From: Sva-07 sp041685755
Lineage (GTDB): Bacteria; Actinomycetota; Acidimicrobiia; Acidimicrobiales; Ilumatobacteraceae
Assembly (NCBI GenBank): GCA_041685755.1
Contig: JAWLFC010000035.1
Location: 1-27,609, forward strand
Direction: 5' to 3'
Length of the DNA: 27,609 bases
Shown: positions 21,666 through 27,609 of the stretch, one piece after another
Numbering within the stretch: position 1 is the first letter of the stretch
How the letters are laid out: every line of letters starts with the position of its first letter
Position numbers and translations under genes: made by a program
Notes under the pieces: model-generated
Databases searched by the model: none
Told to the model about the DNA's origin: nothing
Seen by the model: only the letters and a program-made list of their open reading frames with translations

Positions 21666-22067
21666 GCCGAACCCGAGCTGCTGCATCAGCGGCAGGGTCT
21701 GTCCGCTGCGGTTGCCCGACCGGCAGTAGACGACGTAGGGCACGTCGGGGTCGAGCTCGGCGAGCTGGTCGGCGAAGTCGGGATCGTAGAAGTCGACGAG
21801 CAGGGCGCCGTCGAGGTGGCCCTCGGCGAACTCCTCGGGCGTACGCACGTCGAGGATGACGAGATCGTCGGGAGGGTCGGCGAGCACCGCCGACGCGTCG
21901 TCGGGCGTGATCGTCGCGAAGCCCGTGGGTCCTGACGGGCCGGCGTCTGCGGTGGCGGTGGTCGCGGGGGTCGGGGTGTCGCCGGCTGCTGTGTCGCTCC
22001 CGCAGGCAGCGAGCACGCCCAGCGCGGCGACGACGGCGAGGGTGGTGAGATGCTTCACGCCCGACAT
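21597..22067 (-). CDS. Rhodanese-domain lipoprotein
   Basis: The 156-residue protein has a lipoprotein signal ending in VLAAC (acylated Cys22), a Thr/Pro/Ala-rich linker (23-50), and a single rhodanese domain (52-153). The domain shows LVILDVRTPEEFAEGHLDGA (69-88) and the active-site loop VVYCRSGNRSG with Cys115. It should act outside the membrane, moving sulfane sulfur or binding thiols there. GAGAGGGG lies upstream of the ATG at 22067. A palindrome matching the one before the persulfide dioxygenase gene lies 20 nt upstream, linking the two sulfur genes. Its 3' end overlaps the YihY gene by 69 nt tail to tail. Confidence 0.9.
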   Translation of the reverse strand: MSGVKHLTTLAVVAALGVLAACGSDTAAGDTPTPATTATADAGPSGPTGFATITPDDASAVLADPPDDLVILDVRTPEEFAEGHLDGALLVDFYDPDFADQLAELDPDVPYVVYCRSGNRSGQTLPLMQQLGFGSALDIGGGILAWADAGLPIVTD

Positions 22068-22086
22068 GCTAGCGCCCCTCTCCCAG

Positions 22087-22102
22087 ATACCTGCCCGGGT
22101 AT
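22087..22102. promoter_or_regulatory. CsoR/CstR-type operator before the rhodanese lipoprotein gene
   Basis: ATACCTGCCCGGGTAT has 5-bp outer arms ATACC/GGTAT. With the site at 17724 it shares TACC-N5-GGGTAT in the same 15-nt frame. On the minus strand its left arm becomes GGTATC, close to a -10 element, about 20 nt from the start codon. Confidence 0.5.
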
Positions 22103-22178
22103 TGGTGACTCGAGTCGATCGGCCGGAAGGGCCGTCCTGCCCTGGCCGAGCCGGCCCCGGCCTGCTGAACTGGGGTTC

Positions 22179-23090
22179 ATGGGCGAGTCCGGCGCGCACC
22201 CCGACGCGATCGACGCGATCGACGCGATCGAGATGGCCGACGGCCGCACGATGGTGATCCGTCCGGCCACAGCCGACGACGCCGAGGCGATCGCCGAGTT
22301 GTACCGCCACCTGCCGATGTCCGACCGACACCGCCGGTTCTTCGGGGCCTTCACCCCGCGCGAGGAGTGGTGTCGGCAGTGGGCGACCGCTGCCGAGCGC
22401 GGCGGGTTCACGGCGCTGGCGATCGTCGACGGCACCGTGGTCGGCGAAGCCGGCTACGCCCTGCGCGGCGACGGCGACGGCGACCTGGCCGTGACGGTGG
22501 CGGTGGGCTGGCGGGGCTGGCTCGGGTCGTACCTGCTCGATGTGCTCGTCCGCCATGCCGCCGAGCACGGGGTCCGCAACCTCCAGGCCGAGGTGCTGCT
22601 GGAGAACGGGCCGATGCTGTCGCTGCTGCGCCACAGCGATCCCGTGGCGCTGGAACACGACGACGGTGTCGTCCGTCTCAGCATCGGGACCTCGGGGTCG
22701 TCGCCGGCGTGGCCTCCCGGCGAGCGGCGGCGCAAGGTGCTCGTCGAGGTGCCCGGCCGGCGGTGGTCGGGCGAGCGCGCTGCCGAGTCGGCCGACCTCG
22801 CCGTGGCGATGTGCGCCGGACCGGACGCTCGCCGCGGTCACGAGTGCCCCGTGCTCGCCGGCGGTACCTGTGACCTCGCCCAGGACGCCGACGTGATCGT
22901 CGTGCTGCTCGACCCCGACGACGACGTCAGCCACCGGCTCGTCGAGGCGCACCGGCGCAACTCACCGGGCACCCCGGTGTTCGTCCGCCACGGCGCCGTG
23001 CCGGTCGATGCCTCCGCCGGCTACCGCGAACTCGACGGCGACGGCGCCGCCGCCGTCGAACAGATCCTGTCCGTCATCGGACGCGCCTGA
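22179..23090 (+). CDS. GNAT-family acetyltransferase with cysteine-bearing C-terminal domain
   Basis: The 303-residue protein has two parts. Residues 24-172 are a GNAT fold: MVIRPATADDAEAIAELYRHL (25-45), TALAIVDGTVVGEAGYAL (78-95) and AVTVAVGWRGWLGSYLLDVL (104-123). The acetyl-CoA loop WRGWLG departs from the usual R/Q-x-x-G-x-G. This GNAT layout is common in actinobacterial enzymes fused to other modules. Residues 185-303 form a second alpha/beta domain with VLVEVPGRRW, MCAGPDARRGHECPVLAGGTCDLAQDADVIVVLLD; Cys212, Cys223 and Cys231 fall in 20 residues. I do not recognise it. A short DAIDAIDAIE repeat is near the N-terminus. The ATG at 22179 has only GGGG 3 nt upstream. Confidence 0.78.
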   Translation: MGESGAHPDAIDAIDAIEMADGRTMVIRPATADDAEAIAELYRHLPMSDRHRRFFGAFTPREEWCRQWATAAERGGFTALAIVDGTVVGEAGYALRGDGDGDLAVTVAVGWRGWLGSYLLDVLVRHAAEHGVRNLQAEVLLENGPMLSLLRHSDPVALEHDDGVVRLSIGTSGSSPAWPPGERRRKVLVEVPGRRWSGERAAESADLAVAMCAGPDARRGHECPVLAGGTCDLAQDADVIVVLLDPDDDVSHRLVEAHRRNSPGTPVFVRHGAVPVDASAGYRELDGDGAAAVEQILSVIGRA

Positions 23091-23115
23091 CCCGCCCCGC
23101 TCGTGGCGCCGAGCG

Positions 23116-23958
23116 TCACTCGAAGAAGATGCGCAGCGAGGTGGCTTCGAGCACCGACCCGTCCGCGGAGCTGCGGGAGATGAACACCAGCGCTCCGCCA
23201 CCGGGGCCCGGGCTGTCGAACTCGATCGTGTCCTCGAACGGGCCCGCCTCGGGTGGGCCACTGCCCGTCACGAAACCGGTGGCGATCGCCTCGCCCTGGC
23301 CGTCGGCGCGGACCTCGACCTCGACGGTGCCCTCGAAGGCCAGTGCCCTGCCGCTGAGCGTCAGCGGGCTCTCGACGATCGCGAGGGTCTCCGGCTCGTC
23401 GACCACGATGTTCTCCGAGGCACTGCCGAGCACCCACCAGTCGTCGTCGCCGAGTTGGCGAACGGACACCACCGTGACGAGTTCGACGTCGTCGCCGGCG
23501 CGCACCTCGACCTCGCCGGAGCGGCTGTCACCGGCTCGGAACTCGCCCAGTACGGGCTCGGTGAAGCCGAGGAAGTCGGTGGCGTAGCTCGCCACCGCCT
23601 CGACGGGGTCGGCGAAGCGCACCGACGTGTCGGCCCACGGCCAGATCGCCGTGCTCGTGTCCTCGCTCGGCGTCGTCGTGTCGGGCGGCTCGGTCACCGG
23701 CGGCTCCGTGACCGGCGGCTCGGTCACCGGCGGCTCGGTTGTCGTCGGCTCGGTCACGCCGGGATCGGTGGGAGGTGGTTCGGTCGCCGGCGCCGACGAA
23801 CCGACGGTCGTCCCGGTGGTGTCGTCGTCATCGTCGCCACCGACCAGCAGGATCGCGCCGACGACGACGGCGATCAGCGCGACGACGGCGAGCGCGACGA
23901 TCCGGAACCGGTTGCCGGACTCGCTGGGGGAAGTGGGGTCGGACATCGTCATCGTCAT
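23116..23958 (-). CDS. Membrane-anchored Gmad2-domain protein
   Basis: The 280-residue protein has a short cytoplasmic N-terminus, one membrane helix at about 18-39 (FRIVALAVVALIAVVVGAIL), an acidic patch (GGDDDDD), and an extracytoplasmic Thr/Pro-rich stalk of TEPPV repeats to about residue 100. A mixed region (105-190) follows, then a Gmad2 immunoglobulin-like domain (about 197-280: PLTLSGRALAFEGTV, GPFEDTIEFDS, ISRSSADGSVLEATSLRIFF). Gmad2 domains are found in spore-germination and actinobacterial surface proteins; no enzyme activity is known. Its start overlaps the ACP stop as ATGA (23955-23958). GGAGG at 23959-23963 is better spaced for the in-frame ATG at 23952. Coupling to the ACP gene is the odd feature, because surface proteins rarely travel with acyl carriers. 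Confidence 0.8.
   Translation of the reverse strand: MTMTMSDPTSPSESGNRFRIVALAVVALIAVVVGAILLVGGDDDDDTTGTTVGSSAPATEPPPTDPGVTEPTTTEPPVTEPPVTEPPVTEPPDTTTPSEDTSTAIWPWADTSVRFADPVEAVASYATDFLGFTEPVLGEFRAGDSRSGEVEVRAGDDVELVTVVSVRQLGDDDWWVLGSASENIVVDEPETLAIVESPLTLSGRALAFEGTVEVEVRADGQGEAIATGFVTGSGPPEAGPFEDTIEFDSPGPGGGALVFISRSSADGSVLEATSLRIFFE
23684..23758. repeat. 15-bp tandem repeat encoding the TEPPV stalk
   Basis: Five 15-bp units based on GGCGGCTCGGTCACC run through 23684-23758, the last two diverged. On the minus strand each unit encodes TEPPV or a variant. Unit number could change in frame and alter stalk length. Confidence 0.75.
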
Positions 23959-24257
23959 CCTCCGTCTCTCGCGTGCGCGCCGGTGGTGGTGCGAACATGG
24001 TCGGCCAGCGCCCGCACCGTGGTCAGGTGGGGGTAGTTGCGTTCGGCGATCGGTGCGCCGAGGTGATGACCGAGGCGCTCCATCACCGCCAGGTGGTCCA
24101 TCGAATCGAGACCGAGCTCGAGCCAGACGTCGACGTCGTGGTCGATGGTCGCCAACTCGTCGACGTGCTCGGGCGCCACGTCGGCGATCGCCGACAACAC
24201 CATCGTCACCGGGTCGACGACACGGTGTGCGTCACGGCCCGGTTCGACCGCGCTCAT
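23955..24257 (-). CDS. Free-standing acyl carrier protein
   Basis: The 100-residue protein has the four-helix carrier pattern with the phosphopantetheine site LGLDSMDHLAVMERL (48-62); Ser52 is the attachment serine. The acidic helix before it (ELATIDHDVDVWLEL) and the following ERNYPHLTTVRALADHV helix are typical. It is not the fatty-acid synthase AcpP, which is more acidic and has DSLD. Start and stop each overlap the neighbours by ATGA, so it is translated together with the adenylation-like protein upstream and the Gmad2 protein downstream. A carrier next to an AMP-ligase-like protein normally receives an acyl group from it, but that protein here looks catalytically impaired. Confidence 0.85.
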   Translation of the reverse strand: MSAVEPGRDAHRVVDPVTMVLSAIADVAPEHVDELATIDHDVDVWLELGLDSMDHLAVMERLGHHLGAPIAERNYPHLTTVRALADHVRTTTGAHARDGG

Positions 24258-25354
24258 CGGGGCGCCCGCGGCGAATCGACGAGGTCCAGCATCTCGGTCT
24301 GCCACCGAGTGTCGAGCACCGGCGCCCCGAAGAACGACCGCGCCCATGCGGCGGTGGTGGGGTCGACCGGCTCGCCGGCGGCACCGACGACGCGCAGGTC
24401 GAAGCCCTGCGCGTCGTCGTCGCTCATGGCCCGGCGAAACGTGCGCAACGCCGACGGCGTGGTGCAGAGCACGTCGACATGCTGGTTCCGGAGGATGTGT
24501 CGCCAGCGGCCGGCGTCGAAGTCGGCTTCCTCGACGATGCTCGTCGCACCGGTCGGCATCGCGCCGATGATGTCGACGTCGACGCCGTGCACCCAGCCGG
24601 GGTCGGTCGCACACCAGTACGTGTCACCCCGGTGCAGACCGAGCGCGAGGCGAGCGCTGCGGTTCTGGACCGCGGTGGCGCGGTGGGAGCGGACGACCGC
24701 CGTCGGGCGGCCCGCGATCGTGGTCGTGAAGTGCAGCGTCGCCGGTTCGTCGGGGTCGGTGGCCTCGCCGGCGACGTCGTGGGTCGATTCGCGCAGGAAC
24801 GCGCCGCACGACATCACCTCGGCTCCGTTGCCGACGGCGGTCCGTGCGGACTGGTCCTCGGACGCACCGCAGATCAGCACCAGCCGCAGATCGGGCAGCC
24901 GGTTGAGGATCGGGGCGACCGTGCGGCGGAACAGCGTCGGAGTGGTCACCAGCACCGCGACCTCGCCGACGTGGAGACGGTCGGCGACGGGGAGGGAGCC
25001 GGCGGAGGCGGACAGCGCCGTGAAGACGCAGCGCGCCTTCCACGTGCCGAGGGCGGCGAGGTGGAGATCGGGGACGCGACCGAGCAGCGTCGCCACCGCC
25101 GTACCCGGAGCCACGCCGTGGTCGCGCAGCGCGCCGGCGAATCGGGCAGAGCGGGTCGCCAGCATCGCGTACGTGAAATCCACCGGGTCGTCGAGATCGG
25201 CGCGGTCGCGTCCGATCCAGCGCAGTGCGGTGTCGGCACCGTGCCCGGAGCGGACGTGACGGTCGACGGCGACATCGGCGATGTTGGACTCGACGCCCGG
25301 GCCCACGGCCCCGTCACCGGCAACGGGCCGGAGGGCGTCGAGTGTCGAGCTCAT
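24254..25354 (-). CDS. Truncated acetyl-CoA-synthetase-like (ANL) protein with degenerate P-loop
   Basis: The 366-residue protein follows the N-terminal domain of acetyl/acyl-CoA synthetases: NIADVAVDRHV (24-34), VLVTTPTLFRR (134-144), DTYWCATDPGWVHGVDVDII (244-263), SIVEEADFDAGRWRHIL (272-288), TTPSALRTFRRAM (298-310), VGAAGEPVDP (323-332) and WQTE (351-354). It ends 12 residues after WQTE, so the last part of the AMP site and the whole mobile C-terminal domain with the catalytic lysine are missing. The P-loop, normally TSGTTGKPKG, reads FTTTIAGRPTAV (209-220), having lost the lysine. Adenylation is therefore doubtful; an acyl-binding, regulatory or trans-complemented role is possible. The gene is intact and joined by ATGA overlaps to both neighbours, which argues against a decaying pseudogene. 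Confidence 0.8.
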   Translation of the reverse strand: MSSTLDALRPVAGDGAVGPGVESNIADVAVDRHVRSGHGADTALRWIGRDRADLDDPVDFTYAMLATRSARFAGALRDHGVAPGTAVATLLGRVPDLHLAALGTWKARCVFTALSASAGSLPVADRLHVGEVAVLVTTPTLFRRTVAPILNRLPDLRLVLICGASEDQSARTAVGNGAEVMSCGAFLRESTHDVAGEATDPDEPATLHFTTTIAGRPTAVVRSHRATAVQNRSARLALGLHRGDTYWCATDPGWVHGVDVDIIGAMPTGATSIVEEADFDAGRWRHILRNQHVDVLCTTPSALRTFRRAMSDDDAQGFDLRVVGAAGEPVDPTTAAWARSFFGAPVLDTRWQTEMLDLVDSPRAPR

Positions 25355-25695
25355 GCGCTGAACTGTTCGAGCGCCGTCAGCGCGTGGGTGGCGTAGGTCG
25401 AGGCCGGGCCGCCTCCCATCAGGAGCGCCACGCCGATCGCCTCGTGGACCTGTTCGGGGGTCGCCCCCGCCTTGAGCGCGTCGTGCACGTGGAGCGCGAT
25501 GCAGTCGTCGCAGCGCTGCGTGATGCCGATCGCCACCGCCATCAACTCCTTCGTGGCAGCAGAGAGCGCGCCGTCGGCGACGGCCGACCGATGCAGCTCG
25601 CCGAATCCCTTCATCTGGGCCGGGATCGCCTGGATCAGGTCGCGGTAACCCTGGCGGAGTTCGGAGCGGTGCGCCGGAAAATCGTGAACAGTCAT
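25351..25695 (-). CDS. AhpD-like carboxymuconolactone decarboxylase family protein with CxxC
   Basis: The 114-residue protein is a compact AhpD-fold unit. LSAATKELMAVAIGI (44-58) contains the acidic Glu50, and QRCDDCIALHVHDALKAGAT (60-79) contains the redox pair Cys62 and Cys65 followed by His69, the CxxCxxxH motif of AhpD-like peroxidase/disulfide reductases. EQVHEAIGVALLMGGGPA (81-98) is the standard last helix. It likely handles thiol or peroxide chemistry in the cytoplasm. Its stop overlaps the start of the truncated ligase gene as ATGA (25351-25354), heading a coupled four-gene set. It diverges from the Usp gene, so the DosR-like box between them might control both. Confidence 0.88.
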   Translation of the reverse strand: MTVHDFPAHRSELRQGYRDLIQAIPAQMKGFGELHRSAVADGALSAATKELMAVAIGITQRCDDCIALHVHDALKAGATPEQVHEAIGVALLMGGGPASTYATHALTALEQFSA

Positions 25696-25786
25696 GCGGT
25701 CATCGTCGTCAGCCGCCGCCGCACGAGCCAGGGAACAAGGTCACGCCGGTGCCGCGGATCTCGAGTGGCGTGACGCGAGCTGCCGG

Positions 25787-25806
25787 CGCGTGACCTTTGG
25801 CCCTGT
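25787..25806. promoter_or_regulatory. DosR-box-like site upstream of the Usp gene
   Basis: GTGACC-TTT-GGCCCT (25790-25804) resembles the core GGGACT-WWA-GTCCCS of the mycobacterial DosR box. Over the 20-bp consensus I count 11 matches, including the conserved G-x-GAC and G-x-CCC. It lies 77 nt before the Usp ATG, in the gap shared with the AhpD-like gene, and a DosR-like regulator is encoded 3' of Usp. Confidence 0.4.
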
Positions 25807-25882
25807 AACGGCGAGCACCGGCGTGGCTTGATCGGTGCATGGTCGCAGCTCCGTCGGACACCGATGAGCGAGAGGGGGAGAC

Positions 25883-26863
25883 ATGGTCATGATCGAAGAC
25901 GCACCGAACGCACGCGAGATCGATGCCGGCGACGGACGGTGGGTCGTCGGCGTCGACGGTTCGGCCTGTGCCGAACGGGCGCTGCGCTGGGCGGTCGCCA
26001 ACGCTCCCGGACGGGCCACGAGCATGGAACTCGTCACCGCCTGGCAGGCGCCCGTCGTGGCTGCGTACCCGATGTCGACGCCGACTCCGACGTTCGACGA
26101 CGGCGAACTCCGTGCATCGGCGGCCGACGAACTCAGCGGTGTCGCTGACCGGTTCCGCAACGACCTCGACGTGCCGATCGAGACCTCGCTCGGCCACGGT
26201 GGCGCCGCCGAGGTGCTGCTGGCTGCGGCCGAGCACGCTCGTCTGCTGGTCGTCGGAAGCCGCGGGCGTGGGGGGTTCGCTCGCCTGCTGCTCGGCTCGA
26301 CGAGCACGCAGTGCGCCACCCATGCGAGCACTCCGACCGTCGTCGTCCCCGGTGAGACCGAACCCGGCGAGGTCGAGATCGGGCCCGTTCGTCGCCTGCT
26401 CGTCGGCTTCGACGGATCGCCGAATGCCGAGGCGGCGTTGCGGTGGGCGGTCGACTTCGCCGGCCGAGGTTCGACGGTCGTGGTCGTCTGGGTCTGGGAC
26501 GCGACGCCGTTGACGGTCGGCTCCGACGCCTTCTTCTTCCCCGACGCCAGCGACCTCGCGGCCGAACGTTTCCATCATCTCGTCGAGCCGGTCGAGGAAC
26601 TGGCCGTCGCCGCCGGGGTCACGATCGAGCGGGAGTTCGTGCGAGGGACACCTCGCGCTGCCCTGTCGGCGCACGCCGACGAGGTCGATCTCGTCGTCGT
26701 CGGCGCCCGGGGCCACGGTGCCGTCGGTGCGGCGCTGCTCGGGTCGGTGTCGACCTGGCTGCTGCACCACGTGCACCGCCCGATCGCCGTGATCCCGATC
26801 GGCGACGAGCAGCCGGCAGACGAGGGTGAGCCGGTGCCGCCGCCCGACACGTTCCGTAGCTGA
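25883..26863 (+). CDS. Tandem-domain universal stress protein (UspA family)
   Basis: The 326-residue protein has two Usp domains, at about 18-156 and 168-306. Each starts with the nucleotide-binding strand (WVVGVDGSACAERALRWAV; RLLVGFDGSPNAEAALRWAV). Each carries an ATP-binding G-x2-G-x9-G-(S/T) motif: GSRGRG to GST at 125-140, and GARGHG to GSV at 274-289. This two-domain ATP-binding type is abundant in actinobacteria, where many are induced by hypoxia under DosR. GGGGGAG lies 3-8 nt before the ATG at 25883; ATG 25889 is also possible. A DosR-box-like site upstream and a DosR-like regulator downstream fit a dormancy or low-oxygen role, which is inferred. Confidence 0.92.
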   Translation: MVMIEDAPNAREIDAGDGRWVVGVDGSACAERALRWAVANAPGRATSMELVTAWQAPVVAAYPMSTPTPTFDDGELRASAADELSGVADRFRNDLDVPIETSLGHGGAAEVLLAAAEHARLLVVGSRGRGGFARLLLGSTSTQCATHASTPTVVVPGETEPGEVEIGPVRRLLVGFDGSPNAEAALRWAVDFAGRGSTVVVVWVWDATPLTVGSDAFFFPDASDLAAERFHHLVEPVEELAVAAGVTIEREFVRGTPRAALSAHADEVDLVVVGARGHGAVGAALLGSVSTWLLHHVHRPIAVIPIGDEQPADEGEPVPPPDTFRS

Positions 26864-26888
26864 CCGAGCGAGACGCGGACCGCTCGGT
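26863..26888. terminator. Hairpin directly after the Usp stop
   Basis: ACCGAGCG (26863-26870) and CGCTCGGT (26881-26888) form a perfect 8-bp stem with a 10-nt loop, beginning at the last base of the stop codon. No T-tract follows, as is common in GC-rich actinobacteria. It separates Usp from the regulator's promoter. Confidence 0.6.
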
Positions 26889-26920
26889 GGCTGGTCGTCG
26901 CTTTCGGGGCGGCGACGAGC

Positions 26921-26926
26921 GACAAT
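26921..26926 (+). promoter_or_regulatory. -10 hexamer, leaderless arrangement (DosR-like gene)
   Basis: GACAAT ends 7 nt before the ATG at 26934. It departs from TANNNT at the first base but keeps the spacing seen before several other genes here. Confidence 0.3.
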
Positions 26927-26933
26927 GGCCGCC

Positions 26934-27572
26934 ATGATCCGTGTCTTCCTGCTCGACGACCACGAAGTGGTACGTCGGGGAATCGCTGCCACCCTCGAGG
27001 CCGAGGACGACATGACCGTCGTCGGTGAGGCGGGCGGCGCCGACACCGCCCTCGAGGAGATCCGGCGCTGCAACCCCGACGTCGCCGTGCTCGACGTCCG
27101 TCTCGGGGAGGGCAACGGCATCGACGTGTGCCGCCAGATCACCTCCGAGTTCCCCGAGGTCAGGTCGCTGATCCTCACCTCGTTCGACAGCGACCGCGCC
27201 CTCGTCGACGCCGGGCTGGCCGGTGCGGCCGGGTTCGTGCTCAAGCAGATCCGCAGCAACGAGTTGATCGAGGCCATCCGCGGAGTGGCAGCGGGACGCA
27301 GGTATCTCGACGACGCCGAGGTCCGCTTGGCGTTGCGTCGGCTGCGCGACAGCGAGGAGGGCCGTCTCGACGACCTCACCCCGCAGGAACGGCGCATCTT
27401 CGACCTGATCGGCGAGGGGTACACGAACCGCCAGATCGCCCAGGACATGTACCTCGCCGAGAAGACGGTCAAGAACTACGTGTCGAACCTGCTGGCCAAA
27501 CTCGGCATGTCACGGCGCACCGAGGCTGCCGCCCTGTCGGCGCGCCTCGAGGAACGTCACCGCAACGACTGA
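26934..27572 (+). CDS. NarL/LuxR-type response regulator of the DevR/DosR class
   Basis: The 212-residue protein is close to mycobacterial DosR/DevR along its whole length. In the receiver domain Asp8, Asp9, phosphoacceptor Asp54 (VLDVRLGEGNGI), Thr82 (LILTSF) and Lys104 fall on the same residue numbers as in DosR. The C-terminal LuxR-type HTH (148-205) contains LTPQERRIFDLIGEGYTNRQ and AEKTVKNYVSNLLAKLGM. Lys177, Lys180 and Asn181 match the recognition-helix residues of DosR, shifted by two. DosR responds to hypoxia, NO and CO through DosS/DosT heme kinases; no kinase gene is in the window. ATG 26934 gives the MIRVFLLDDHE start typical of the family; ATG 26925 would add three residues. A family 1 repeat follows the stop at once. 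Confidence 0.92.
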   Translation: MIRVFLLDDHEVVRRGIAATLEAEDDMTVVGEAGGADTALEEIRRCNPDVAVLDVRLGEGNGIDVCRQITSEFPEVRSLILTSFDSDRALVDAGLAGAAGFVLKQIRSNELIEAIRGVAAGRRYLDDAEVRLALRRLRDSEEGRLDDLTPQERRIFDLIGEGYTNRQIAQDMYLAEKTVKNYVSNLLAKLGMSRRTEAAALSARLEERHRND

Positions 27573-27606
27573 ACCGTCACATCGTGCCGGGTCCGATGTG
27601 ACAGTT
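27572..27606. repeat. 29-bp palindromic repeat, family 1, copy 3 (longest stem)
   Basis: The core CGTCACA (27575-27581) and TGTGACA (27597-27603) flanks the same 15-nt spacer with GTGCCGGGTC. Here the pairing extends to 13 bp with one mismatch (27572-27584 with 27594-27606), making a strong hairpin that begins at the last base of the DosR-like stop codon and could end its transcript. Confidence 0.8.
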
Positions 27607-27609
27607 GCG

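Noticed and set aside
24254..25354. The truncated ligase as a frameshift pseudogene
   Set aside because: No C-terminal ANL domain appears in any frame before the ACP gene, and ATGA overlaps on both sides show a settled gene boundary.
1..27609. tRNA, rRNA, CRISPR, IS elements, prophage or att sites
   Set aside because: I saw no cloverleaf, no spaced direct repeats with unique spacers, and no transposase, integrase or phage protein in any frame.

Overview
The window is a GC-rich, gene-dense bacterial chromosome segment of about 27.6 kb. It holds 28 protein genes with short intergenic gaps and no RNA gene, prophage, insertion sequence or CRISPR array that I can see. Composition, frequent GTG starts, promoter hexamers placed as for leaderless mRNAs, a DevR/DosR-type regulator, a heliorhodopsin, mycobacterial-type LppM and Gmad2 surface proteins and F420/FMN-type split-barrel proteins point to an actinobacterium. 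The overall gene style recalls the Acidimicrobiia (Ilumatobacter-like), but the class assignment is inference.

Layout. 1-6.9 kb is carbohydrate metabolism: a short GT4-like glycosyltransferase diverging from a GH13 trehalose-synthase-like enzyme, a VOC protein, then a coupled PPOX / GH4 glycosidase / BadF-type sugar kinase operon and an ICMT-like membrane methyltransferase. 7.0-10.5 kb is a minus-strand row of three hydrolases (SGNH esterase, PIG-L deacetylase, amidase), each followed by a copy of a related inverted repeat. 10.6-13.2 kb holds a small two-helix membrane protein that overlaps, tail to tail, a heliorhodopsin gene lying 68 bp behind selO. 13.3-16.7 kb holds an FAH-family hydrolase, a CMD protein, a DinB-like protein, a beta-carbonic anhydrase and a winged-helix regulator.

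16.7-23.1 kb contains an LppM-like lipoprotein with a proline-rich tail, an ETHE1/CstB-like persulfide dioxygenase-rhodanese, an SDR-DUF2867 protein, a YihY/BrkB membrane protein overlapping a rhodanese lipoprotein, and a GNAT with an unassigned cysteine-bearing C-terminal domain. Both sulfur genes carry a TACC-N5-GGGTAT palindrome in the promoter, resembling CsoR/CstR operators, so they may share a sulfur- or metal-responsive repressor encoded elsewhere.

23.1-25.7 kb is the most unusual locus. Four minus-strand genes are joined by three successive ATGA stop-start overlaps: an AhpD-like CxxC protein, a truncated acetyl-CoA-synthetase-like protein with a degenerate P-loop, a free-standing acyl carrier protein, and a membrane-anchored Gmad2-domain protein. 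25.8-27.6 kb is a stress module: a tandem universal stress protein with a DosR-box-like site upstream, and a response regulator whose phosphoacceptor residues match DosR numbering exactly.

Two families of intergenic palindromic repeats (three copies each) and several single hairpins decorate the gene borders. Gene calls rest on reading the translated proteins; no database search was run.
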